Source of the DNA: Pseudocitrobacter vendiensis
Lineage (GTDB): Bacteria > Pseudomonadota > Gammaproteobacteria > Enterobacterales > Enterobacteriaceae
Reading direction: 5' to 3'
Assembly (NCBI RefSeq): GCF_943590815.1
Contig: NZ_CALSBS010000002.1
Span: forward strand, 1-64,000
DNA: 64,000 bases
The notes beneath the pieces were generated by a model, which had not been told where the DNA came from, searched no databases, and saw only the letters and a list, made by a program, of their open reading frames with translations. Made by a program: the position numbers and the translations under genes. Of this stretch, positions 1 through 7,164 are shown in pieces. How positions within the stretch are numbered: position 1 is the stretch's first letter; each line of letters opens with the position of its first letter.

Positions 1-2
1 TG

Positions 3-158
3 TTGTTATCTGGACATATTGATTATTCTAAAAAATCATTAATTTATTTATCTGTTGTGAGTTTGATTATTGGGTTAAATTCAGGTGCAAGAATATGGAT
101 CTTCGCAAAACTTGAGGAGCGAAAATCGCGTAAATTGCCCCCGTCAGACCCTGAGTGA
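3..158 (+). CDS. C-terminal end of an unidentified membrane-associated protein (partial)
   Basis: An open frame runs from the window edge to a TGA at 156-158. The visible 51 residues contain one hydrophobic stretch (IYLSVVSLIIGL) followed by a basic, charged tail ending in PPSDPE. This looks like a last transmembrane helix plus a cytoplasmic tail. The start lies outside the window and I do not recognise the family. Confidence 0.4.
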   Translation: MLSGHIDYSKKSLIYLSVVSLIIGLNSGARIWIFAKLEERKSRKLPPSDPE

Positions 159-165
159 GATTCGC

Positions 166-196
166 AATAATCCCAACTCATACAGTTGGGATTATT
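166..196. terminator. Perfect 13-bp hairpin after the partial gene
   Basis: AATAATCCCAACT and AGTTGGGATTATT pair perfectly around a CATAC loop, eight bases after the stop codon. No U-run follows, so it is either a weak terminator or a transcript-end stabiliser. Nothing else is evident between it and the terminator at 267-297. Confidence 0.45.
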
Positions 197-266
197 GAAG
201 AGTTAATTGTATTGCGTTGGACTGGTCTGGTTTTGAAGTCAGCAACCTACGCTTCCGCCAAATAAA

Positions 267-297
267 AAAAGGGGTTACCGAAAGGTAACCCCTTTTT
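267..297. terminator. Bidirectional rho-independent terminator
   Basis: AAAAGGGGTTACC pairs with GGTAACCCCTTTT around a GAAA tetraloop, with an A-run on one side and a T-run on the other. It should work in both directions, separating the upstream gene from the dha operon that ends at 437 on the minus strand. Confidence 0.85.
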
Positions 298-361
298 GCT
301 TTGGGCTGATGGTACAGGCCAGGCCTACTCAGAGACGGTCAACATGCCCTTTACCCTGATA

Positions 362-381
362 AAGGGGGCAATGGCCCCCTT
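362..381 (-). terminator. Probable terminator of the dhaKLM-dhaK operon
   Basis: Read on the minus strand, AAGGGGGC pairs with GCCCCCTT across a CATT loop, followed by a short T-rich stretch. It lies about 55 bases past the stop of the ATP-dependent kinase. Confidence 0.6.
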
Positions 382-436
382 CATATCTATTTCAATCAGT
401 CACCTGCGACTTTCTGCCCGTCCCCGAGGTCTTTGA

Positions 437-2095
437 TTACGCGCTTGTGCGTTGTGCCAGCGCGTTGAAGACCATGGCGATAGCGTGCGCGCCCGGATCC
501 ATATTCCCTGCCAGACTGTCGCTGTTGAGATACGAGGCCCGGCCTGCATTGGCTTTGGTGGCGTGGCTGGTGGCATCGGCCCCGGCTTGAGCCGCCCGAT
601 AAGCCGCATCCAGATCCCCCGGATGTTGCGCCAGTGCCTCCAGCGCCGGTTGCAGCGCGTCAATCAGCGTGCGATCCCCCAGATCTGCGCCGCCATAAAA
701 CTTCATCTGACCGAGCCCAGCCTGTAACGCGGCAACGACCGATTTACCTTCGTGAATAGCCTGACCTGCCGCAGTAAAGAAGATGGACATCAGCACACCG
801 CTGGAGCCGCCCATCACCACCGTTAAGCGTTCACCGATCAGTGCACACAGGGTGTCGAGTTGATCCAGTGGCAGTTGTTGCTGGTGCAACAGGCTGGCGA
901 TTTCACGCGCGCCGGCAGCAAAAGTGGAGCCGGTATCACCATCGCCCACTTTGGCGTCCAGGGCATTGAGTTCGCTTTCCAGCCCTGAGAGCGTCGCGGT
1001 AACCGTTTCAACGTAGCGCCCAACCCGCGCATTTTCGGAAGGCGTAAAGTCGACCCGGGCGCTGCGGATATCGCAGGGCATGTTTTGTTGTGGGCGAAGG
1101 CGTACTGGCGGCAGCCAGCCTGCGGTTTTCACCTCTGCCAGCAGCGCTTTTTCAATGCCATCTTCCATGACCATTGCGGTAATCGAAAAACCTTTCATAT
1201 CCAGTGCGCTGACGAGTGGCGCCGGCCCGATGAGCCAGTCGGTACGTATAGCCAGTGGGCTGGTGGTCAGTTCGCGGGTAATAATCGCCATTTCGGTAAC
1301 CGACACGCCGCCCAGGTTATTCAGCATGAGCATCAGGCGGCCCGTATCCGGTATTGCCGCCGCGATTTTTTCAACCATCAGACGCACAATGTCGGCACTG
1401 TTCTGTGTATCGACGACAACGGCCCCAGGCTCGCCGTGGATGCCCATCCCCAGTTCAGCCTGGCCCGGATGGTGCCGAACGTTATCCTGTGGATCGGCAG
1501 GCAGATGGCAGCTTGAAAGCGCAACGCCGAGGCTGAAGACCCGGTTCATCGCCATACGAGCTTCGCGGGCGACCGTATCCAGGTTACTGCCGGTTTCGGC
1601 AAAATAGCCTGCAACTTTGTGGATCAGGATAGTGCCGGCAATCCCGCGCGGGTGTTTGTTATCCGGCAGGGAGATGTCATCGCCAACAATCACCATCTCC
1701 ACTTTGTAGCCCATGCGGCGGGCTTTCTCAGCGGCGAGGCCAAAGTTGAGCCGGTCTCCGGTGTAGTTTTTCACGATAAGCAAGCAGCCCGCATCGCCCG
1801 TGACTGCCTGGATGGCGGTCAGCACCGCATCAACGCTGGGAGAGGCGAAGAGATCGCCGCACACCGCCGCCGTGAGCATGCCTTTTCCGACGAAACCGAC
1901 ATGGGCCGGTTCATGCCCTGCACCGCCACCGGAAATGACGGCGACTCTGGATTTGTCCAGATCGCGGCGCACCACAATGCGGATCGCAGGGTCGCAGTCC
2001 AGCCGGGCAAGGTTGTTCCATGGGCTGGCGATGATAGCCCCTTCAATCGCGTCATTAACGAGGTTTTCGCGTTGATTGTAGAAAAATTGCGACAT
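437..2095 (-). CDS. dhaK: ATP-dependent dihydroxyacetone kinase (single-chain DhaK-DhaL type)
   Basis: Phosphorylates dihydroxyacetone to DHA-phosphate in the cytoplasm with ATP. The 552-residue length and sequence closely follow the single-chain Citrobacter freundii enzyme. The N-terminal K domain (about 1-330) carries GGGAGHEPAHVGF and GMGIHGEPGA, whose His forms the hemiaminal with DHA. The C-terminal L domain (about 355-550) carries the nucleotide/Mg site (DAKVGDGDTGSTF) and the closing NAGRASYL and NMDPGA motifs. The start is supported by AGGAAA upstream of the ATG at 2095. It lies 75 bases after dhaM and is probably the last gene of the dhaK-dhaL-dhaM operon, so this strain has both kinase chemistries in one transcript. 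Identity is very secure. Confidence 0.96.
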   Translation of the reverse strand: MSQFFYNQRENLVNDAIEGAIIASPWNNLARLDCDPAIRIVVRRDLDKSRVAVISGGGAGHEPAHVGFVGKGMLTAAVCGDLFASPSVDAVLTAIQAVTGDAGCLLIVKNYTGDRLNFGLAAEKARRMGYKVEMVIVGDDISLPDNKHPRGIAGTILIHKVAGYFAETGSNLDTVAREARMAMNRVFSLGVALSSCHLPADPQDNVRHHPGQAELGMGIHGEPGAVVVDTQNSADIVRLMVEKIAAAIPDTGRLMLMLNNLGGVSVTEMAIITRELTTSPLAIRTDWLIGPAPLVSALDMKGFSITAMVMEDGIEKALLAEVKTAGWLPPVRLRPQQNMPCDIRSARVDFTPSENARVGRYVETVTATLSGLESELNALDAKVGDGDTGSTFAAGAREIASLLHQQQLPLDQLDTLCALIGERLTVVMGGSSGVLMSIFFTAAGQAIHEGKSVVAALQAGLGQMKFYGGADLGDRTLIDALQPALEALAQHPGDLDAAYRAAQAGADATSHATKANAGRASYLNSDSLAGNMDPGAHAIAMVFNALAQRTSA

Positions 2096-2170
2096 AACAG
2101 TTTCCTGAGCTTAAGGTGTGACACGTCTGCACAGTGAACTGCGCAGCGCGTGTCAGAGAGTGAACGGTCG

Positions 2171-3598
2171 TTACTGTCTGGTATTCAGACGGTTTAACGT
2201 GAGTGGGTCGCCGTTGTGCAGGCTATCAAAGGCGTTACCCTGCTGGCACAGCCAGGGAATACCGCCCTGGCGGGCAATAATCGCGCCGTGGGCTAATGGG
2301 CTACCGTGCCGCAGGCAGATAGCGGCGGTGTTACTGGTGTCGAGTTGCAACACGACGGACGGGTAGATGTCATCGGCAATCAGAATAGTGCGATGCAGCA
2401 GAACAGGGGCGTTGTCAGTCACATCCGTCAGATGCCCCAGCGTGCGATGCATAATGTCTTCAACGTCGATATAGCGCGCCTGAAGATAGGCATCATCAAG
2501 CTCACGATACTGCTGACTGAGGGCCATCATGGTGTCCTGCCACGCACGTTCGGCGCTGCATTTCCGCTGACGCAGTGTCTCGCTGGCGCTGTTCAGCAGG
2601 TCGGGATCGTCAAGCAGGGTATGCTGGCCTGAGAAGATGGCGGCAATGTCATCTGAATATTTTTCAGCCGCAAGGCGGGTTAAGTCGATGAGATCGTCCA
2701 GGGTATGACTTACCGCTATTTTCAGACGACGAAACTCCTCTTCCTGCGTACCGCCTGCAACGTCATCAAAGCGATGATGGATGGGGCGGTAATTTAGCAC
2801 TTGTCCACGCGCCGTTGTCAGTGCCGGTTGTGCATTTTCAGCCGTAACGTCCACCAGGCAATGTTCACCAAAATTGCCCGCTGCCAGCGCCTGGAATGCA
2901 GCCAGCGCTTCGGCGGCCTGCGGCCCTTTGGCTACCAGCCGAATCCGATCGTGGCAGCGAACTTTCAACAGTGCAATTTGATTGATGCTGTCAGGTTTGA
3001 CGCATTTGCCCTCTTTTTCCAGCAGTAGCACCGCATCAAACCCGGACAGCCCCTCAACCAGCCGGGCGGCAGGGCGAACGTGCAGGCCGTTAGGATTGTT
3101 AATTTCCACCGTAACGGACTCAGCCTGCGCATCGCAAGCATCGTTTTCTGCGGACGAAAGGTTATTACGGGACTCTTCCAGCGCGGGGAAACCGAGCTGA
3201 ACACGCTTTGCCTGCAACGCACTTTGCGCGTCTTCGATAACCTTGTCGATACTCGCACCGCTGGCGGCGCTGACCGTGGCGGCCAGCGCGCCCTCGACCA
3301 GCGGGGCCGGGCATAAATGCACGCGTGCGGCCACCTCCGGCTCCAGCAGGTCGAGTGCGGTTTCGGCACTCAACAGTGCGCTACCCATATCCATTAACAC
3401 CAGAATCGCGTCCGTATCCGCCACGGAGAGGATTGCGTCCATCACCTTAATGGGGTCGGTGCCGATAGGATTGGTTAGGTCGTCAATGCCTGCGGCGATA
3501 GCCAGCTTACAGCTATCCCCCCTTAACATCTGGCGAGCCAGTTCCCCGACGCCCTGGCCCAGTTGGGCACTGTGCGAGACAATTACCAGGTTTACCAT
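2171..3598 (-). CDS. dhaM: PTS-dependent DHA kinase phosphoryl donor DhaM (EIIA-HPr-EI fusion)
   Basis: Relays phosphate from the PTS to the ADP cofactor held by DhaL. Three domains are visible in 475 residues. The mannose-type EIIA domain (about 1-130) has the active His at 9 in IVSHSAQLG. An HPr-like domain (about 160-250) has His173 in NGLHVRPAARL. A truncated enzyme I N-terminal domain (about 265-475) has the swivelling His437 in GSPLAHGAII. Length matches E. coli DhaM (472). The open frame extends further upstream, but the ATG at 3598 is the family start and has a GGATAAGG site before it. It sits 16 bases after dhaL. Confidence 0.95.
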   Translation of the reverse strand: MVNLVIVSHSAQLGQGVGELARQMLRGDSCKLAIAAGIDDLTNPIGTDPIKVMDAILSVADTDAILVLMDMGSALLSAETALDLLEPEVAARVHLCPAPLVEGALAATVSAASGASIDKVIEDAQSALQAKRVQLGFPALEESRNNLSSAENDACDAQAESVTVEINNPNGLHVRPAARLVEGLSGFDAVLLLEKEGKCVKPDSINQIALLKVRCHDRIRLVAKGPQAAEALAAFQALAAGNFGEHCLVDVTAENAQPALTTARGQVLNYRPIHHRFDDVAGGTQEEEFRRLKIAVSHTLDDLIDLTRLAAEKYSDDIAAIFSGQHTLLDDPDLLNSASETLRQRKCSAERAWQDTMMALSQQYRELDDAYLQARYIDVEDIMHRTLGHLTDVTDNAPVLLHRTILIADDIYPSVVLQLDTSNTAAICLRHGSPLAHGAIIARQGGIPWLCQQGNAFDSLHNGDPLTLNRLNTRQ

Positions 3599-3614
3599 CG
3601 CCTTATCCTCTGTA

Positions 3615-4247
3615 TTACGCGTTAGCCGCAGCAGCCAGCATTTGCACCATAAACAGCGCTGATGTGGCGCCCGGATCCTGATGACCAATACTGCGTTCCC
3701 CCAGGTAGCTGGCACGTCCTTTACGCGCCTGCAGGGTAATGGTGGATTGCGCGGCCTGTTCTGCCACCTCGCAGGCCGCTTCCAGCGCGGCGGTCATCGA
3801 TAAATGGTTTTCGCTGGCGTGACGCAGTGAATCCGCCACCGGCAGCCAGACGTCACACATCGTTTTATCGCCTCGTTCGGCTTTCCCCCGGCTCACCACG
3901 CCGTCAGCGCCTTCGCGGATCATCAAATAGAGCTCCTCAACGCTGAGGTTCTGGCGAGCCTGGGTGACCTGGGCTGCGCGGATAAAAAAAGTACCGAATA
4001 GTGGGCCGCTGGCCCCGCCTACGTTGGAAAGCAGCACCATGCCCGTATTCTTCAGAATAAAGCCAATGTCTTTGTCGGCAATGGACGGTAATTTTTCCAC
4101 CACCTTGCTGAAACCACGGTGCATATTCAGGCCGTGATCGGCGTCGCCGATTTCGCGGTCGAGGCCGGTAAGAAAATCGCACTGGGTGGTGAAAATTTCG
4201 CCACAGCGATACAGCCAGTCGACAATGTTATTTCTGTTCAGTGACAT
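3615..4247 (-). CDS. dhaL: PTS-dependent DHA kinase ADP-binding subunit DhaL
   Basis: Carries ADP as a tightly bound cofactor that DhaM phosphorylates, then passes the phosphate to DHA on DhaK. The product is 210 residues, the same as E. coli DhaL. The Mg-ADP aspartates lie in DREIGDADHGLNM. NVGGASGPLFGTFF and the C-terminal KGRASYLGERS and HQDPGA complete the lipase-like helical-barrel fold. The open frame runs on upstream, but MSLNR at 4247 matches the family and follows an AGATC-rich leader 11 bases from the dhaK stop. Confidence 0.95.
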   Translation of the reverse strand: MSLNRNNIVDWLYRCGEIFTTQCDFLTGLDREIGDADHGLNMHRGFSKVVEKLPSIADKDIGFILKNTGMVLLSNVGGASGPLFGTFFIRAAQVTQARQNLSVEELYLMIREGADGVVSRGKAERGDKTMCDVWLPVADSLRHASENHLSMTAALEAACEVAEQAAQSTITLQARKGRASYLGERSIGHQDPGATSALFMVQMLAAAANA

Positions 4248-4258
4248 TGCAGATCTCC

Positions 4259-5329
4259 TTAATGACCCCAGTTGAGGGCAGGGGTGTGAACGGGGGCATC
4301 CCAAAGCGCGAGCGTCTCGGCATCGGCTTTCAGCAACGTAATAGAAAAACCGGACATATCCAGCGAGGTACACCAGGAGCCGACCAGACTGCGGGCAACG
4401 GTTATCCCGGCGTTATCGCACAGTGTTTCCAGGCGGTTATAGACGCCGTAAAGTTCAGAAAGCGGGGTGGCGCCAAGGTTGTTGACCATTGCAATCACCC
4501 GATCTCCCTTTTGCAGCGCCTGTTTGGTCTGGGTAACTTCCTGCCAGATTCCTTTTACCGGGTCCCACTGGCGTAACGTACGGCTGTAATTGCCGTTCTC
4601 CAGCAGGGTGGTAAACATAGCGTCAACGGTGTCGTTCAGCGAGGTGAAGGGGCGGCGGTCGATGCCCGGTTCACCATGTATGCCCACGCCAAACTCCATT
4701 TCGTTGTCATTGAGTTCAAACGATGGTTTTCCGGCGGCAGGGACGGTGCATGCGCCAAGCGCAATGCCGATAGAGTGACCCTGATTGTTCAGCCTGCGGC
4801 CCAGGCTGGCACAGGCTTCAAGGCTGTCGCCACGTTCTGCGGCTGCGCCCACCAGTTTTTCGATAAGCACCGTGTTCGCCACGCCGCGCCGACCGGCGGT
4901 ATAAAGACTGTCTTTGACGGCAACATCATCATCGACCACCACCGTGGTGACTTTCACGCCGCTCTCGTGGAGCAGCTCGGTGGCGGTTTCAAAGTTCAGC
5001 ACATCGCCGGTGTAGTTTTTGATGATCAGCAGTACGCCTTCGCCACCGTCAATATGCATCGCGCATTCAAACATTTTATCCGGGGTCGGAGAGGTGAAAA
5101 TTTCTCCCGGACAAGCACCACTCAGCATCCCCATACCAATAAACCCGCAGTGCATTGGCTCATGACCGCTTCCGCCACCGGAAAGCAGGGCCACTTTACC
5201 CGCGACGGGCGCATCTGCCCGGGTCACATAGACCGGGTCCTGGTGTAGTTTCAGTTCCGGATGCGCTTTCGCCATCCCGGCAAGTTGTTCAGTCAGTACA
5301 TCTTCCACACGGTTAATCAGTTTTTTCAT
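4259..5329 (-). CDS. dhaK: PTS-dependent dihydroxyacetone kinase substrate-binding subunit DhaK
   Basis: Binds dihydroxyacetone covalently and presents it to the phospho-ADP of DhaL. The length of 356 residues equals the E. coli protein. Visible motifs are SGGGSGHEPMHCGFIGMGML near residue 50, NYTGDVLNFETA near 108 and the DHA-binding His in GVGIHGEPGI near residue 218. It is the first gene of the minus-strand kinase operon, reading away from dhaD across a 595-base divergent control region. In E. coli the unloaded DhaK and DhaL proteins also modulate DhaR; the same loop is plausible here because dhaR lies just beyond dhaD. Confidence 0.96.
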   Translation of the reverse strand: MKKLINRVEDVLTEQLAGMAKAHPELKLHQDPVYVTRADAPVAGKVALLSGGGSGHEPMHCGFIGMGMLSGACPGEIFTSPTPDKMFECAMHIDGGEGVLLIIKNYTGDVLNFETATELLHESGVKVTTVVVDDDVAVKDSLYTAGRRGVANTVLIEKLVGAAAERGDSLEACASLGRRLNNQGHSIGIALGACTVPAAGKPSFELNDNEMEFGVGIHGEPGIDRRPFTSLNDTVDAMFTTLLENGNYSRTLRQWDPVKGIWQEVTQTKQALQKGDRVIAMVNNLGATPLSELYGVYNRLETLCDNAGITVARSLVGSWCTSLDMSGFSITLLKADAETLALWDAPVHTPALNWGH

Positions 5330-5354
5330 TATGCATACTCCGCTGGAGGTTATT

Positions 5355-5415
5355 GGCTCACCTGGTCAGTGAGCCCGGTGTAGGGTTTCGGCTGCGATAC
5401 TGGCGTTTCAGTATC
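5355..5415 (-). other. Two small hairpins in the dhaK 5' leader
   Basis: GGCTCAC/GTGAGCC (5355-5375) and GATACTG/CAGTATC (5396-5415) form two consecutive 7-bp stems in the untranslated leader of dhaK. Neither has a terminator-like U-run. They may be mRNA-stabilising or attenuating structures; I do not recognise a riboswitch. Confidence 0.35.
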
Positions 5416-5473
5416 CTGGCCGATGAATTGATTCTCCCCTGGCGGGTAAAAAAGAAAATCCCTGTTGATTTAG

Positions 5474-5519
5474 GTTTCAAGTCGGAACGGAAATAGGTGA
5501 AAACGTTCCATATTGGAAC
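5474..5519. promoter_or_regulatory. Paired 15-bp palindromes, probable DhaR operators for the dhaKLM side
   Basis: Two copies of GTTYC-N5-GGAAC occur: GTTTCAAGTCGGAAC at 5474-5488 and GTTCCATATTGGAAC at 5505-5519. Their centres are 31 bp apart, three helical turns. The pair is about 145-190 bp upstream of the dhaK start. The same motif in the same paired geometry recurs at 5727-5773 and 11923-11968. Assignment to DhaR is inference from this distribution. Confidence 0.6.
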
Positions 5520-5726
5520 GGTATTAAGGGGTTGTCGCTAAAAGTGAGAAGCCGGACAATGTTTCAAGGTGTGTTTCGGTATTCGTCGGAGGCGATGAGC
5601 GCAGCAGAGACTATTTTTTTTTGCCCATTAGGGTCAAAATGGCGGCGATACAGAATTTTCTGTCGTTGAATTGTGTGATAGCGATCCAGACCTTGATCTC
5701 AATCCTGATGTTTTGTCGCGGTTAAT

Positions 5727-5773
5727 GTTCCATTCTGAAACGTTATTTTCTGAATGGCGTTCCGAAGTGGAAC
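5727..5773. promoter_or_regulatory. Paired 15-bp palindromes, probable DhaR operators for the dhaD side
   Basis: GTTCCATTCTGAAAC at 5727-5741 and GTTCCGAAGTGGAAC at 5759-5773 have centres 32 bp apart, about 150-200 bp upstream of the dhaD start. A partial CRP-like half site (TGTGA at 5674-5678) lies just upstream, which would suit catabolite control, but its second half is poor. Confidence 0.6.
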
Positions 5774-5924
5774 TAAACAGCGAAGCATTTTTTTGTTCTG
5801 CGCCCGCTCTACAGTGAGTGCTACCGCGTCGGTCGTGCTCAACCTCCCGTTGGAAACGCGATAAACAGGAGTGAGCGTCACCCGGCGTCATCATGGAAAC
5901 GAGTTCAATGTGAGGGTGTAGAGA

Positions 5925-7025
5925 ATGCTACAAGTGATTCAGTCTCCGGCAAAATATCTTCAGGGTCCTGATGCAGCTGCGTTGTTCGGTGAATATGCTA
6001 AAAATCTGGCAGACAGTTTTTTTGTGATTGCCGATGATTTCGTCATGAAACTGGCGGGTGACAAAGTGCTGAATGGTCTGCATGAAAACGGCATAAGCTG
6101 CCATGCAGAACGCTTTAACGGCGAATGCAGTCATGCGGAAATCAATCGCCTTGGCGCGATTTTGCAGCAGAAAGGGTGCAAAGGCGTGGTGGGTATTGGC
6201 GGCGGGAAAACGCTCGATACAGCAAAAGCCATTGGCTATTACCATAAACTGCCCGTTGTGGTTATCCCGACCATTGCCTCTACGGATGCGCCGACCAGCG
6301 CATTGTCAGTCATTTATACCGAAGCCGGTGAATTTGAAGAGTATCTGATCTACCCGAAAAACCCCGATATGGTGGTGATGGATACGGCGATTATTGCTAA
6401 AGCCCCTGTACGGTTACTGGTTTCGGGTATGGGTGATGCACTCTCTACCTGGTTTGAAGCGAAAGCCTGCTACGACGCGCGTGCGGTCAGTATGGCGGGT
6501 GGTCAGTCAACGGCTGCCGCATTGAGTCTTGCGCGTTTGTGTTATGACACCTTGCTGGCGGAGGGCGAAAAAGCACGCCTGGCGGCTGAAGCGGGTGTCG
6601 TTACCGTTGCGCTGGAACGCATTGTTGAAGCCAACACCTATCTGAGCGGCATTGGTTTCGAAAGCAGTGGCCTGGCAGCGGCTCACGCTATTCACAATGG
6701 CTTCACCATTCTGGAAGAGTGTCACCATCTGTATCACGGTGAGAAAGTGGCTTTCGGTACGCTGGCCCAACTGGTGCTGCAAAACAGCCCAATGGACGAA
6801 ATCGAGACGGTACTGCGTTTCTGCCAGAAAGTGGGCTTACCGATGACGCTGGCGCAGATGGGCGTGAAAGAAGGCATCGAGGAGAAAATCCTCGCGGTGG
6901 CAAAAGCGACCTGCGCGGAAGGGGAAACCATCCACAATATGCCGTTCCCGGTGAGCCCGGAAAGTGTTTACGGCGCGATCCTGACGGCCGATCGCCTGGG
7001 CGCACAATGGTTGGCTACTGAGTAA
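5925..7025 (+). CDS. dhaD: NAD-dependent glycerol dehydrogenase
   Basis: Oxidises glycerol to dihydroxyacetone, the first step of the oxidative branch, feeding the two DHA kinases encoded divergently. The 366-residue protein is an iron/zinc-type III alcohol dehydrogenase of the GldA/DhaD family. The NAD loop GIGGGKTLDTAKA is near residue 94-106, TIASTDAPTSALSVIY follows it, and the Zn ligands are Asp in SGMGDALSTWFEA and His in LAAAHAIHNG and YHGEKVAFGTL. The probable operators at 5727-5773 precede it. A hairpin at 7033-7056 separates it from dhaR. Confidence 0.96.
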   Translation: MLQVIQSPAKYLQGPDAAALFGEYAKNLADSFFVIADDFVMKLAGDKVLNGLHENGISCHAERFNGECSHAEINRLGAILQQKGCKGVVGIGGGKTLDTAKAIGYYHKLPVVVIPTIASTDAPTSALSVIYTEAGEFEEYLIYPKNPDMVVMDTAIIAKAPVRLLVSGMGDALSTWFEAKACYDARAVSMAGGQSTAAALSLARLCYDTLLAEGEKARLAAEAGVVTVALERIVEANTYLSGIGFESSGLAAAHAIHNGFTILEECHHLYHGEKVAFGTLAQLVLQNSPMDEIETVLRFCQKVGLPMTLAQMGVKEGIEEKILAVAKATCAEGETIHNMPFPVSPESVYGAILTADRLGAQWLATE

Positions 7026-7032
7026 CGATTAC

Positions 7033-7056
7033 CGCTGGCCGCTAATCCGGCCAGCG
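7033..7056 (+). terminator. Hairpin between dhaD and dhaR
   Basis: CGCTGGCCG and CGGCCAGCG form a perfect 9-bp GC-rich stem with a six-base loop, eight bases after the dhaD stop. No U-run follows, so it may be a partial or rho-assisted terminator that lowers dhaR expression relative to dhaD. Confidence 0.5.
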
Positions 7057-7164
7057 TTCCACCAGCGTTGTGGATCTCCCCTGGCGTTGCCGTTACCGGT
7101 GCCGGGGGTTGTTGTTTTTATGGACCGGCCTTTTCAGGCAGGCAAAGAAGAGAGTAATAAGGCT

